A DNA stretch of 5,508 bases from Desulfobacterales bacterium (GCA_030689795.1 JAUYEO010000297.1:1-5508), one strand, 5' to 3'. Positions 1 through 5,508 are shown, counted from the stretch's first letter. A program made the numbers and translations. Notes: a model not told the origin generated them from the letters alone.

Positions 1-106
1 TTTGGGGAATAGATTTTTAAGGAACTGAGCGTTAAAAATCACAAGCTGTTTGAGGGCGTTAGCCCGAGTTCTTGTGATTTAGCGAAGTGACTTAAAAATC
101 CCCAAA
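1..106. repeat. Long nested imperfect inverted repeat (MITE- or REP-like palindrome), possibly cut by the window edge
   Basis: Three pairs of arms nest around one centre. Positions 1-6 (tttggg) pair with 101-106. Positions 12-21 (gatttttaag) pair perfectly with 91-100. Positions 36-45 (aaatcacaag) pair perfectly with 71-80. A gggc-gtta-gccc hairpin at 54-65 forms the tip. The segment between the second and third arms (22-35 against 81-90) pairs poorly. The whole could extrude as a cruciform or fold as RNA. A 9-bp direct repeat (ttaaaaatc at 32-40 and 92-100) is superimposed. No protein is encoded. The size and palindromic form suit a dispersed non-autonomous repeat, but copy number cannot be judged here and the left edge may lie outside the window. 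Confidence 0.6.
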
Positions 107-130
107 AAGCTCATTAAGTGAGCGTATTTC

Positions 131-170
131 GACTTTTTACGAGTTCATCTTTATTGAATGGACTTTTTAC
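131..170. repeat. Pair of 10-bp direct repeats
   Basis: The 10-mer gactttttac occurs at 131-140 and again at 161-170, exactly 30 bp apart. Its position just after the long palindrome suggests it is part of the same spacer element. No function is evident, and no binding protein can be named. Confidence 0.45.
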
Positions 171-201
171 TGGTCCACCATAATTAAGATATTGACTTTA
201 A

Positions 202-333
202 ATATCCAAGCTTCTAAATGAAGTCAAGGGAATTGAATCTAATTATAATTTCGAACAAGACTCATATGGTGAACTTGTTTTTAGTGTCAGCGGTAAAGTT
301 TGCAATTTCACTGAAAAGGACGAAAAAGAATAA
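202..333 (+). pseudogene. Start-less coding-like frame, probable 3' remnant of an unknown gene
   Basis: After an in-frame TAA at 199-201, a frame of 43 codons stays open to a TAA at 331-333, immediately before the ATG of the hydrolase gene (TAAATG, no gap). Its composition looks like a real protein C-terminus: charged, with alternating hydrophobic residues, ending GKVCNFTEKDEKE. It contains no ATG, GTG or TTG codon to begin it, and upstream lies repeat DNA. The simplest reading is the end of a former upstream gene of the same operon, whose 5' part was lost when the repeat-bearing segment was joined. I recognise no family. Chance openness is possible at this length. Another frame here holds an ATG at 218 giving 39 residues, but it looks less coding-like. 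Confidence 0.35.
244..249 (+). promoter_or_regulatory. Possible -10 element for the hydrolase gene
   Basis: A perfect TATAAT lies at 244-249, about 85 bp before the hydrolase start. With a 17-bp spacer the -35 position (221-226, aagtca) matches TTGACA at only three of six bases, so this is weak. A separate TTGACT at 192-197 has only poor -10 candidates near 213-219. If the frame at 202-333 is a dead remnant, a promoter inside it would be needed to express the hydrolase. Confidence 0.25.
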
Positions 334-1305
334 ATGACTGAAGAAATATTACCCGGCCTGTACCGGATAAAGATTCCCCTTCCGGAGAGCCCTTTAAAAT
401 ACCTCAATTCTTATGTTGTAAAATCACATGACAGGACCCTCATAGTAGATACAGGTTTCAACCGGAAAGAATGCCTTGATGCAATGAATAACGGTCTGAG
501 GGAAATAAATGTGGACCTTGCGGATTGCGATTTTTTCATAACGCATCTGCACGCGGACCATTTCGGGCTTATCTCCAGGCTTGCTGTTGAAACAAGCAAG
601 ATATACTTCAGCAGGCCGGACAAGGAGATTATAGAATCATGGGAAGGGTTCGAGCCGATGATTGAGTATGCCGGGAAAAACGGTTTTCCGGAAAACGAAT
701 TGCGAACTGCCCTTCACCAGCATCCCGGCTATAAATATGGTTCGGACTGGACGCCGGATATGAGCGTTCTGGAAGATGGGGAAACAATTACTTTTGGAAA
801 TTACTGTTTTGAGTGTGTTGAAACTCCGGGTCATACTTTGGGACATATGTGCCTCTACGAGCCTGAAAAGAGAATCCTTATAGCAGGAGATCATATTCTG
901 CAGGATATCACCCCGAATATTCAGTGCTGGTCAGATAAGGAGAATCCGCTTGAAAAATATCTTTCAAGTCTAGACAAGGTGCGTAAACTTGATGTCGGTC
1001 TTGTGCTTCCGGGCCACAGGAGGCTTTTCAAGGACCACAGGGCAAGAATAGACGAATTAAAATTTCATCATGAAAAAAGAGCCGGAGAGATCCTTGATAT
1101 TTTAAAAAAGGGATCAGGAAGCGCCTTTGAGGTTGCATCCGGTATGACATGGGATATCAAGTTTGATTCCTGGGATGACTTCCCTGTCGCACAAAAATGG
1201 TTTGCGACAGGAGAGGCCCTTTCGCACCTAAGATTTCTTGAGGAAAAGCAGTTGGTAACCAAAGAAAATAATGACCCCGGCATCCAGAAATACAGAGCAG
1301 TTTAA
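334..1305 (+). CDS. MBL-fold (metallo-beta-lactamase superfamily) hydrolase with C-terminal winged-helix-like domain
   Basis: The 323-residue product is predicted to be a cytoplasmic metal-dependent hydrolase with a binuclear zinc or iron site. All expected ligands are visible: the HLHADH motif (H71, H73, D75, H76), H167 in TPGHTLGH, D186 in AGDH and H228 in PGH. The core spans about residues 5-235. After a helical linker (HHEKRAGEIL) the last ~70 residues resemble the winged-helix-like tail of LACTB2-type and hydroxyacylglutathione-hydrolase-like proteins (ALSHLRFLEEKQLV). The substrate cannot be deduced; members of this superfamily cleave thioesters, lactones, phosphodiesters or RNA. No signal peptide or membrane segment is seen. 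The ATG at 334 fits the usual N-terminus; a purine-rich AAAGGA at 315-320 is a distant ribosome-binding candidate, and the preceding stop abuts the start, so coupling is possible. It ends 21 bp from the convergent operon. Length and motifs indicate an intact gene. It shows no clear link to its neighbours. Confidence 0.93.
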   Translation: MTEEILPGLYRIKIPLPESPLKYLNSYVVKSHDRTLIVDTGFNRKECLDAMNNGLREINVDLADCDFFITHLHADHFGLISRLAVETSKIYFSRPDKEIIESWEGFEPMIEYAGKNGFPENELRTALHQHPGYKYGSDWTPDMSVLEDGETITFGNYCFECVETPGHTLGHMCLYEPEKRILIAGDHILQDITPNIQCWSDKENPLEKYLSSLDKVRKLDVGLVLPGHRRLFKDHRARIDELKFHHEKRAGEILDILKKGSGSAFEVASGMTWDIKFDSWDDFPVAQKWFATGEALSHLRFLEEKQLVTKENNDPGIQKYRAV

Positions 1306-1326
1306 AGGCATGAGTGATGCCGGCAT

Positions 1327-1452
1327 TCATATCATCGCCTTCTTCACCCTTTCGGACTGAGGCGTCTCAATTCCCAACAGCGATTCTATCACATAGCCTG
1401 TTTGTTCACGGTCATCGGCAATGATATCGATACGAGCGTCGTTTTTCAGCAT
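1327..1452 (-). pseudogene. 41-codon frame, probable N-terminal remnant of an ERCC4/XPF-type nuclease gene
   Basis: An ATG at 1452-1450 overlaps the stop of the zinc-cluster gene by 7 bp (ATGCTGA), and the frame runs to a TGA at 1329-1327. The N-terminus, ARIDIIADDREQ followed by VIESL, resembles the first strand and helix of ERCC4-domain nucleases, which begin with an 'I-I-x-D-x-R-E' strand carrying an active-site acidic residue. Known family members continue to a GD...ERKxxxD catalytic motif; here the frame leaves the family pattern after about residue 28 (GIE) and stops. The other two frames do not restore it, and the convergent hydrolase gene begins 21 bp further on. I infer a nuclease gene cut by recombination, leaving a catalytically dead stub. 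Alternatives are a genuine 41-residue protein unrelated to ERCC4, or chance similarity. The family assignment is from memory of a short match. Confidence 0.42.
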
Positions 1453-2501
1453 AGCGGACATTTCTTGCTGCACGCGGGGCATAGCATGTGAAGATGATCA
1501 CAAAACCGGATGTTGAAGATGCTGTCGCCGCAACCGTCACAAACCAGAGGGTCCATCGATTTGGTAGCAGGATTGTAAATCATAGACAACTGCTTTGGTT
1601 TCCTTCCAAAGGACGTCTGGTACAATATCTTTACGGCTGGGGTGCGGATCTGTATGCCGCCACAGAGTTCGATCCTGACCCTGATACTGTATTTTTTGAA
1701 GAGATCTGCTTTTTTTCTTTCCAGCTCATCCGGAATCAGGCTTATTTTTGTTCTACGGTCTGAAATCAGTTGATCTGAAATTCTCGGGCGGTTAAGGCTC
1801 TCCTCCATCTCCTTTTTCAAGTCAGCATAATATTCTTCAAGGTTGGCCACATCTCTTTGAAATCTTCTATTCATGCTGTCCTGAAACGGTTTGATTTCTC
1901 GTTCGAGAACCTTGCCTGCCTGACGTTGAACCCATGTCAAGATCTCTTTTATCTTAGCATCTCCTAAAATTGTCTGCCTGGAAGCCGTCTCAAATGTTCT
2001 TTCAACGGTGTCAAATATTCTGCCCATCTCCGAAACCGCTGCGCCGGTTTCAAGATTAAATGCCAGAGAAACAAGCCCTTCTTTCTGTTCGTCGCTTTGG
2101 GCCATATACCGGCAGGTAAGCAGCAGATATTCGGTTCGCACCTCGGCAGCACCTTTCACCCGGCCCACACAATTGTAGAAAACAAACTGATCCTGAATCA
2201 GCCTGCCAAACCCCTGGCGTTTAATATAATTGAAATCGAAACTGCAACTGATCAAGGGCGCCGTATCGCAGGCCGCATCCACTATTTTTTCCAGGAGGGA
2301 AGAGCCATAAGAGACGGCATATTTTTCTTTAGTATTCTCTTCAGTTGATATATGCAAATATTCGGGGATATTTAAACGCAAGGCAAGACGCTCCGGAAGA
2401 AGCGCTTCCAGTCCGCCGGGACGTTGCTCCATCACCGCACCGTTGAACTCAAAAAAACGCTTGACGAACTGTTCCAGTGCGTTGTCGGAATTAAAGTTCA
2501 T
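1446..2501 (-). CDS. Coiled-coil protein with C-terminal RING-like zinc cluster; putative partner of the SNF2 ATPase
   Basis: The 351-residue product has three visible parts. Residues 1-170 are a mixed alpha/beta region starting LEQFVKRFFEFNG; its layout resembles, from memory, Bacillus YqhG, whose gene also follows an SNF2-type helicase gene. Residues about 180-270 are charged and helical, probably coiled coil (EIKPFQDSMNRRF onward). The C-terminus, from C321 to the last residue C351, has nine metal-ligand candidates: C321, C324, C334, H336, H338, C341, C344, C348 and C351. Using H338 gives C-x2-C-x9-C-x3-H-x2-C-x2-C-x3-C-x2-C, close to the RING cross-brace pattern. No enzyme active site is seen. 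The ATG at 2501 overlaps the ATPase stop by 11 bp and has a good GGAG ribosome-binding site, so both proteins are probably made together and act together. Its stop overlaps the next small frame. A DNA- or protein-binding adaptor role is inference; no characterised function is known to me. Confidence 0.85.
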   Translation of the reverse strand: MNFNSDNALEQFVKRFFEFNGAVMEQRPGGLEALLPERLALRLNIPEYLHISTEENTKEKYAVSYGSSLLEKIVDAACDTAPLISCSFDFNYIKRQGFGRLIQDQFVFYNCVGRVKGAAEVRTEYLLLTCRYMAQSDEQKEGLVSLAFNLETGAAVSEMGRIFDTVERTFETASRQTILGDAKIKEILTWVQRQAGKVLEREIKPFQDSMNRRFQRDVANLEEYYADLKKEMEESLNRPRISDQLISDRRTKISLIPDELERKKADLFKKYSIRVRIELCGGIQIRTPAVKILYQTSFGRKPKQLSMIYNPATKSMDPLVCDGCGDSIFNIRFCDHLHMLCPACSKKCPLC

Positions 2502-4824
2502 AATTTACTCCAAAAAGTTTCTCATCCAGCGCCCTGGTCTTCTCGTATTGGGCTTTGGAGCGTTTGAGCCGGACGGCAAGCTGGCCAAAACCCTGTTCAC
2601 GTTCTTTTTCGGACAATGAATTTATCCAGATGTCATAGACCATATCCGAAAAATCCTTTTCATCCTGGATACGTCCCAGAATCATATCAATTTCGCCGAT
2701 GACCATTTCAAACATATTGATTTTACGGTCAAGGATATCAAGGATGTAGTCTTCAATACTCTCTGCTGCGCACAAATTGTAAATCATTACCTTGTTCTCC
2801 TGCCCCAGGCGGTGGATTCTGCCGATCCGTTGTTCGATCTTCATCGGATTCCAGGGAAGGTCATAATTAATCATCTGGTGGCAGAACTGGAGATTCCGTC
2901 CCTCGCCGCCGATCTCGGTTGTAACGAGAATATCCTTTTCATCACGAAAACTTCTGATCCCCGCATCCTTTTGTTGATTATCCATGCGCCCATGAAAAAC
3001 CGCATGAGGGATATCATTCCAGGATAAAAACGCCGACAAATGATCAAGCGTGCCGAGATATTTAACAAAGACTATCTTTTTCCCTTTTGTTGACCGGATC
3101 AGATTAAGTAGTACTCTATTTTTTTCGGTATCCCCCATGGTGCGACACTGGTTGTGAATAGCCCGTATCTCTTTTTCATGGTCCCATAAAAAATCCCTTC
3201 CCGCCAGAAGGCGCTGCAAGGTCAATTCTACCGCTTTGGGCGATGATCCGGCTTCAGCCAGCAAATTTTTGAGCAAAAGCTTGTTGCCGTCCCGGCCGGT
3301 TTCATTAATATGATGAACCAGATCGGTAATGCTGGTATAGAGCATTCTTTCGTTTGCACCCGGTTTTACCCTTATGGTCTGTGCAAACCTTGGCGGAATT
3401 CCGATTTGTGCCAGCGCCCGGGTGTTTCGAATCATTACTTGACCCAGAAGTTCTTTCAACTGGCTGCGGTTTTGCGGCCCCGTCGGATCGCCTCTGGTCA
3501 TAAATTCGTTGCGAAATGCGGATGCGGTTTTTAACTGTCCGGGTTTTAACAAGGTGATCAGATTGTAAAGCTCCATGAGGTTGTTTTCCACAGGTGTTGC
3601 CGTCAACAGGAGAAGAAATCGTTTTTTCAGGGAATTAACCAGCTTCCAGTTCAACGTGTTCCTGTTTTTAAGATGGTGGGCTTCATCTACAATCACCAGG
3701 TCATACTCGCGCTGTATGACCGCAGAAATATTCCGCTTGGACTTGGCCTGATTTATGGATGCCAGGATATAGGGCGCTTCCCAAAATTGTATGCCCTTTT
3801 TATGAAAATCCGCGTCATCGGTAGATGGAAAATTAAGCCCGAATTTGGTCTGCAGCTCTTCCTGCCACTGGCTGACAAGCGTTGAAGGTGTCAGGATCAG
3901 CGCACTCTTGACGATACCTCTCTGGATATATTCTTTCAGGATTATCGAAGCTTCAATGGTTTTCCCCAATCCAACCTCGTCGGACAAAAGGGCGCGACCC
4001 CGAAAGCTTTTCAACACTTTGCGGGCGGTCTCTTCCTGATACCACAGGGACCGGACGTCATGCAGTCCGGACAGGCAGATAAGGTTCTCAAAGGAATCCC
4101 TGAATCGAATTCTGTGCCCTTCCAGGGCAAGTTCATATTGCTCGCAGGTCATGAATCGACCACTGGACAGGGGATTTTGAAAGGACGCGTCATCCATTGT
4201 AATGTCAACCGGAATATTCGGAACGAGTTTTTTAATTTCTTTAGGTTCCTGAGGAGCAGGTACTATAGGCGGATGGCCTGGTTTCTTATTTTTTGGAGGG
4301 GAAGGTCGTATCACGGCTTTCTTGAGAATAATTTCTTCCGCCTGTTCATATTCCAGTTGATGACGGCAGTATTCCTGAATTTGTATTGTGGCGGTCCGGA
4401 TTTTCCGCTTATTCACATTCTTCATTCCCGCAATGCGGGGAAGCAATATCGCAGCAACTTCTATCGCCTGTCGATACTGCCTGTTCATCGCCAGAAGGTC
4501 TAAAAAAAGGGGCAGGTACTCATCATCCATCCGTCCGCTATCGTACAGCTGCGAAAGTCCCGACAGTTGAACTTCTCTGTTGGCCATATCATAGCCCAGA
4601 TGGACCATTTCTACGAGAAACAGTTTATTGTCGGGGTCCAGTTTGATAGCTTTTTTTAAATGAACCAGAGCCTTTTCATAGTTGCCTGATCCGCGAAACC
4701 AACCGGACTCACAATAAAAAAAATCGGCTTTTTCAGATCGGACAGCGGTCGTAACCGAGTTACGCTTTTCTTTTAATTTGACCTTCCGTTTCGCTTTTCG
4801 TTTTTCAGCTTTTGTTTTGGCCAT
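2491..4824 (-). CDS. TPR-SNF2 family ATP-dependent DNA translocase (helicase superfamily 2)
   Basis: The 777-residue product should use ATP to move along double-stranded DNA or to remodel DNA-protein complexes. In order: a very basic start (MAKTKAEKRKAKRK); a TPR at about 33-66 (GNYEKALVHLKKAIKLDP) with further helical repeats to ~170; a proline-rich linker (172-205); then the two RecA-like lobes. Motif I is DEVGLGKTIEA (282-292, lysine 288), motif Ia LTPSTLVSQW (311-320), motif II DEAHHLKN (380-387), motif III LLLTATPVENN (405-415), motif V DILVTTEIGGEGRN (631-644) and motif VI QRIGRIHRLGQ (665-675) with the arginine finger. All catalytic residues are present, so activity is expected. The pattern around motif I (RGRALLSDEVGLGKTIEA) is typical of the RapA/HepA- and YqhH-like bacterial branch. 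The ATG at 4824 is the first start after an in-frame TAG and lacks a clear Shine-Dalgarno sequence. It is the first gene of the operon. A role in repair, transcription recycling or defence is not decided by the sequence. Confidence 0.95.
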   Translation of the reverse strand: MAKTKAEKRKAKRKVKLKEKRNSVTTAVRSEKADFFYCESGWFRGSGNYEKALVHLKKAIKLDPDNKLFLVEMVHLGYDMANREVQLSGLSQLYDSGRMDDEYLPLFLDLLAMNRQYRQAIEVAAILLPRIAGMKNVNKRKIRTATIQIQEYCRHQLEYEQAEEIILKKAVIRPSPPKNKKPGHPPIVPAPQEPKEIKKLVPNIPVDITMDDASFQNPLSSGRFMTCEQYELALEGHRIRFRDSFENLICLSGLHDVRSLWYQEETARKVLKSFRGRALLSDEVGLGKTIEASIILKEYIQRGIVKSALILTPSTLVSQWQEELQTKFGLNFPSTDDADFHKKGIQFWEAPYILASINQAKSKRNISAVIQREYDLVIVDEAHHLKNRNTLNWKLVNSLKKRFLLLLTATPVENNLMELYNLITLLKPGQLKTASAFRNEFMTRGDPTGPQNRSQLKELLGQVMIRNTRALAQIGIPPRFAQTIRVKPGANERMLYTSITDLVHHINETGRDGNKLLLKNLLAEAGSSPKAVELTLQRLLAGRDFLWDHEKEIRAIHNQCRTMGDTEKNRVLLNLIRSTKGKKIVFVKYLGTLDHLSAFLSWNDIPHAVFHGRMDNQQKDAGIRSFRDEKDILVTTEIGGEGRNLQFCHQMINYDLPWNPMKIEQRIGRIHRLGQENKVMIYNLCAAESIEDYILDILDRKINMFEMVIGEIDMILGRIQDEKDFSDMVYDIWINSLSEKEREQGFGQLAVRLKRSKAQYEKTRALDEKLFGVNYEL
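2508..2511 (-). promoter_or_regulatory. Ribosome-binding site of the zinc-cluster protein gene
   Basis: The leftward strand reads TTGGAGTAAATTATG, with GGAG six bases before the ATG at 2501. It lies inside the last codons of the ATPase gene. Together with the 11-bp overlap it supports this start and translational coupling. Confidence 0.75.
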
Positions 4825-4844
4825 AAGAATGATGTTGTTCTTAT
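4823..4844 (-). promoter_or_regulatory. Inverted repeat covering the ATPase start codon
   Basis: A perfect 7-bp inverted repeat (ataagaa at 4823-4829, ttcttat at 4838-4844) with an 8-base loop includes the A and U of the start codon. In mRNA it would form an AU-rich hairpin that pairs the first two bases of AUG, and no Shine-Dalgarno sequence precedes it. It could lower translation or serve as a protein-binding site. The stem is weak (one G:C pair), so its formation in the cell is uncertain. Confidence 0.35.
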
Positions 4845-4865
4845 AAATCTACTGGTTACGTTTGG

Positions 4866-4888
4866 TTAAGTCGATAAATGAGACTTAA
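4866..4888 (-). promoter_or_regulatory. Inverted repeat in the ATPase leader
   Basis: A perfect 7-bp inverted repeat (ttaagtc at 4866-4872, gacttaa at 4882-4888) has a 9-base spacer. An overlapping longer-range pair (gtcgat at 4870-4875, atcgac at 4898-4903) uses the same bases, so the two folds would be mutually exclusive. It lies in the predicted 5' leader about 20 bp downstream of the expected transcription start, a place suited to an operator or leader hairpin. No regulator can be named. Confidence 0.35.
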
Positions 4889-4913
4889 AGATTATAAATC
4901 GACGCATAACGGG

Positions 4914-4943
4914 ATTTAAGCCCATTTTGAGGCAGAATGTCAA
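4914..4943 (-). promoter_or_regulatory. Sigma70-like promoter of the ATPase operon
   Basis: On the leftward strand a perfect TTGACA (4943-4938) is followed by an 18-bp spacer and TTAAAT (4919-4914), which matches the -10 consensus at four of six bases. Transcription would begin near 4907, giving a leader of about 80 bases before the ATG at 4824. This is the best promoter match seen in the 4825-5397 gap. Confidence 0.55.
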
Positions 4944-5397
4944 TCGTATATTCTTAACTTTTTCAGCTTTTTTGCCGCGAGAACTTCCTTTGCCTCGATA
5001 TCAATCTACCGTATTTATGGGACAGTCAAGTTTTTTGTGCAAAAAAATTATACTGATACAGGCCAGCAGTTCTCGGTAAGTGGATAAGTCGCCGATTGGC
5101 AAGGTTATGCACGCAATCGGCAAACTATTTTTCGTAATGATCAACGTGGCGCTGTCTATGCAGGCCACGGTTCAAGCCACCCCCGAACGCTATAACATAC
5201 AGTAATCAATTAAAATAATAAAACTAGATTTTTTTGTCTATATGTTGTATAGCACCTGCAAAGACACCAATCATGTGGGGAGCTATCGCCGTTGCACACC
5301 AAAAAACACTTGGGGTTTAAAGCACTGCGAAAAACAATTTCAATGCGCTTGAGACAAAAAGAGGGCAAAGGGGGTAATCCCACCCCAAAGGTCTGGA
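4944..5397. other. Intergenic stretch without a convincing gene
   Basis: About 450 AT-rich bases hold no frame I would call a gene on either strand. Two compact inverted repeats are present. The first is gccgattg (5091-5098) against caatcggc (5114-5121), 8 bp with a 15-base loop. The second is cgtggc (5145-5150) against gccacg (5164-5169), 6 bp with a 14-base loop. Neither is followed at once by a T-run on either strand, so they are poor terminators. A ggggt-aatccc-acccc hairpin at 5371-5386 lies just downstream of the stop of the partial leftward frame at 5398. The stretch reads as old, decayed or regulatory spacer DNA. Confidence 0.5.
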
Positions 5398-5508
5398 CTA
5401 CCCAACCTTCAAGAGACGGAACGGCATAGCAGGAATATTTTGTTCAAGAACTTGTAGTTTTTCAAAATAAAAGAGCTTCTGCTGAAATCTGGCTCTCTGG
5501 GACGGACA
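5398..5508 (-). CDS. Possible C-terminal end of a leftward gene of unknown function (5' part outside window)
   Basis: A leftward frame enters at the window edge and ends with TAG at 5400-5398, giving 36 residues without a start. Its composition is protein-like (RFQQKLFYFEKLQVLEQ, then IPAMPFRLLKVG). A weak GC-rich hairpin (5371-5386) follows 11 bp after the stop, with T-rich DNA beyond it on that strand, which would suit the end of a transcription unit. I recognise no family. At this length the frame could be open by chance, so the call is tentative. Confidence 0.33.
   Translation of the reverse strand, partial: CPSQRARFQQKLFYFEKLQVLEQNIPAMPFRLLKVG

Noticed and set aside
1307..1326. ggcat-gagtg-atgcc hairpin between the convergent stop codons as a bidirectional terminator
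   Set aside because: The stem is only 5 bp and there is no real T-run on either side (TTTAAA at best leftward); it overlaps a second ggcat, giving a short palindrome instead.
5160..5182. ggttcaagcc as a tRNA T-loop
   Set aside because: The flanking bases do not form the 5-bp T stem, and no acceptor, anticodon or D arms can be placed.
5100..5215. Integron attC-like site (gttatgc ... gctataac)
   Set aside because: The end boxes do not match GTTRRRY and RYYYAAC, and no integrase or cassette structure is present.
5242..5352. Rightward 36-codon ATG frame, cysteine-rich
   Set aside because: No ribosome-binding site, unlike-protein composition and no recognisable family; it is short enough to be chance.
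5180..5440. Long leftward start-less frame running over the gap, out of phase with the partial gene at 5398
   Set aside because: It lacks an ATG, is rich in cysteine and proline, and resembles no known protein; open by chance is the better reading.
5019..5508. gggacagtca (5019-5028) and gggacggaca (5499-5508) as ends of a REP-associated transposon
   Set aside because: The two copies are in direct order and differ, no transposase lies between them, and the right copy falls within a possible coding frame.
1..5508. CRISPR array or classical restriction or defence cassette
   Set aside because: No regularly spaced repeats and no methyltransferase, Cas or known defence signature genes were seen; the SNF2 gene alone does not establish a DISARM-like system.

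Overview
The window looks like chromosomal DNA from a free-living bacterium of moderate GC. The style of the proteins, and of the palindromic AT-rich spacer DNA, suggests Desulfobacterota (formerly Deltaproteobacteria). This is an impression from memory; no rRNA or other marker gene is present to confirm it.

Layout. Positions 1-333 hold no intact gene. They contain a ~106-bp nested inverted repeat, a 10-bp direct repeat (131-140, 161-170) and a start-less coding-like frame (202-333) whose stop abuts the next start codon. A complete metallo-beta-lactamase-fold hydrolase gene runs rightward at 334-1305. Convergent to it is a leftward operon at 4824-1327. It begins with a TPR-SNF2 family ATPase (4824-2491), followed by a coiled-coil protein with a C-terminal RING-like zinc cluster (2501-1446). 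A 41-codon frame (1452-1327) comes last; its N-terminus resembles an ERCC4/XPF-type nuclease that has lost its catalytic part. The start of each gene overlaps the stop of the one before it, so translation is probably coupled. A sigma70-like promoter (TTGACA, 18 bp, TTAAAT) lies about 90-120 bp upstream of the ATPase start. Positions 4825-5397 carry this promoter, two leader hairpins and a few palindromes but no convincing gene. The last ~110 bases may be the C-terminal end of a further leftward gene.

Function. The SNF2 ATPase has all helicase motifs and should be an active double-stranded-DNA translocase. Its overlapping partner is probably a dedicated subunit. The pair recalls the Bacillus yqhH-yqhG gene pair, here with a TPR domain added to the ATPase and a zinc cluster added to the partner. 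The nuclease remnant suggests that the ancestral operon encoded a helicase-nuclease DNA-processing system, and that its distal gene was cut where the cluster now meets the hydrolase gene. The hydrolase has no evident functional link to the operon.
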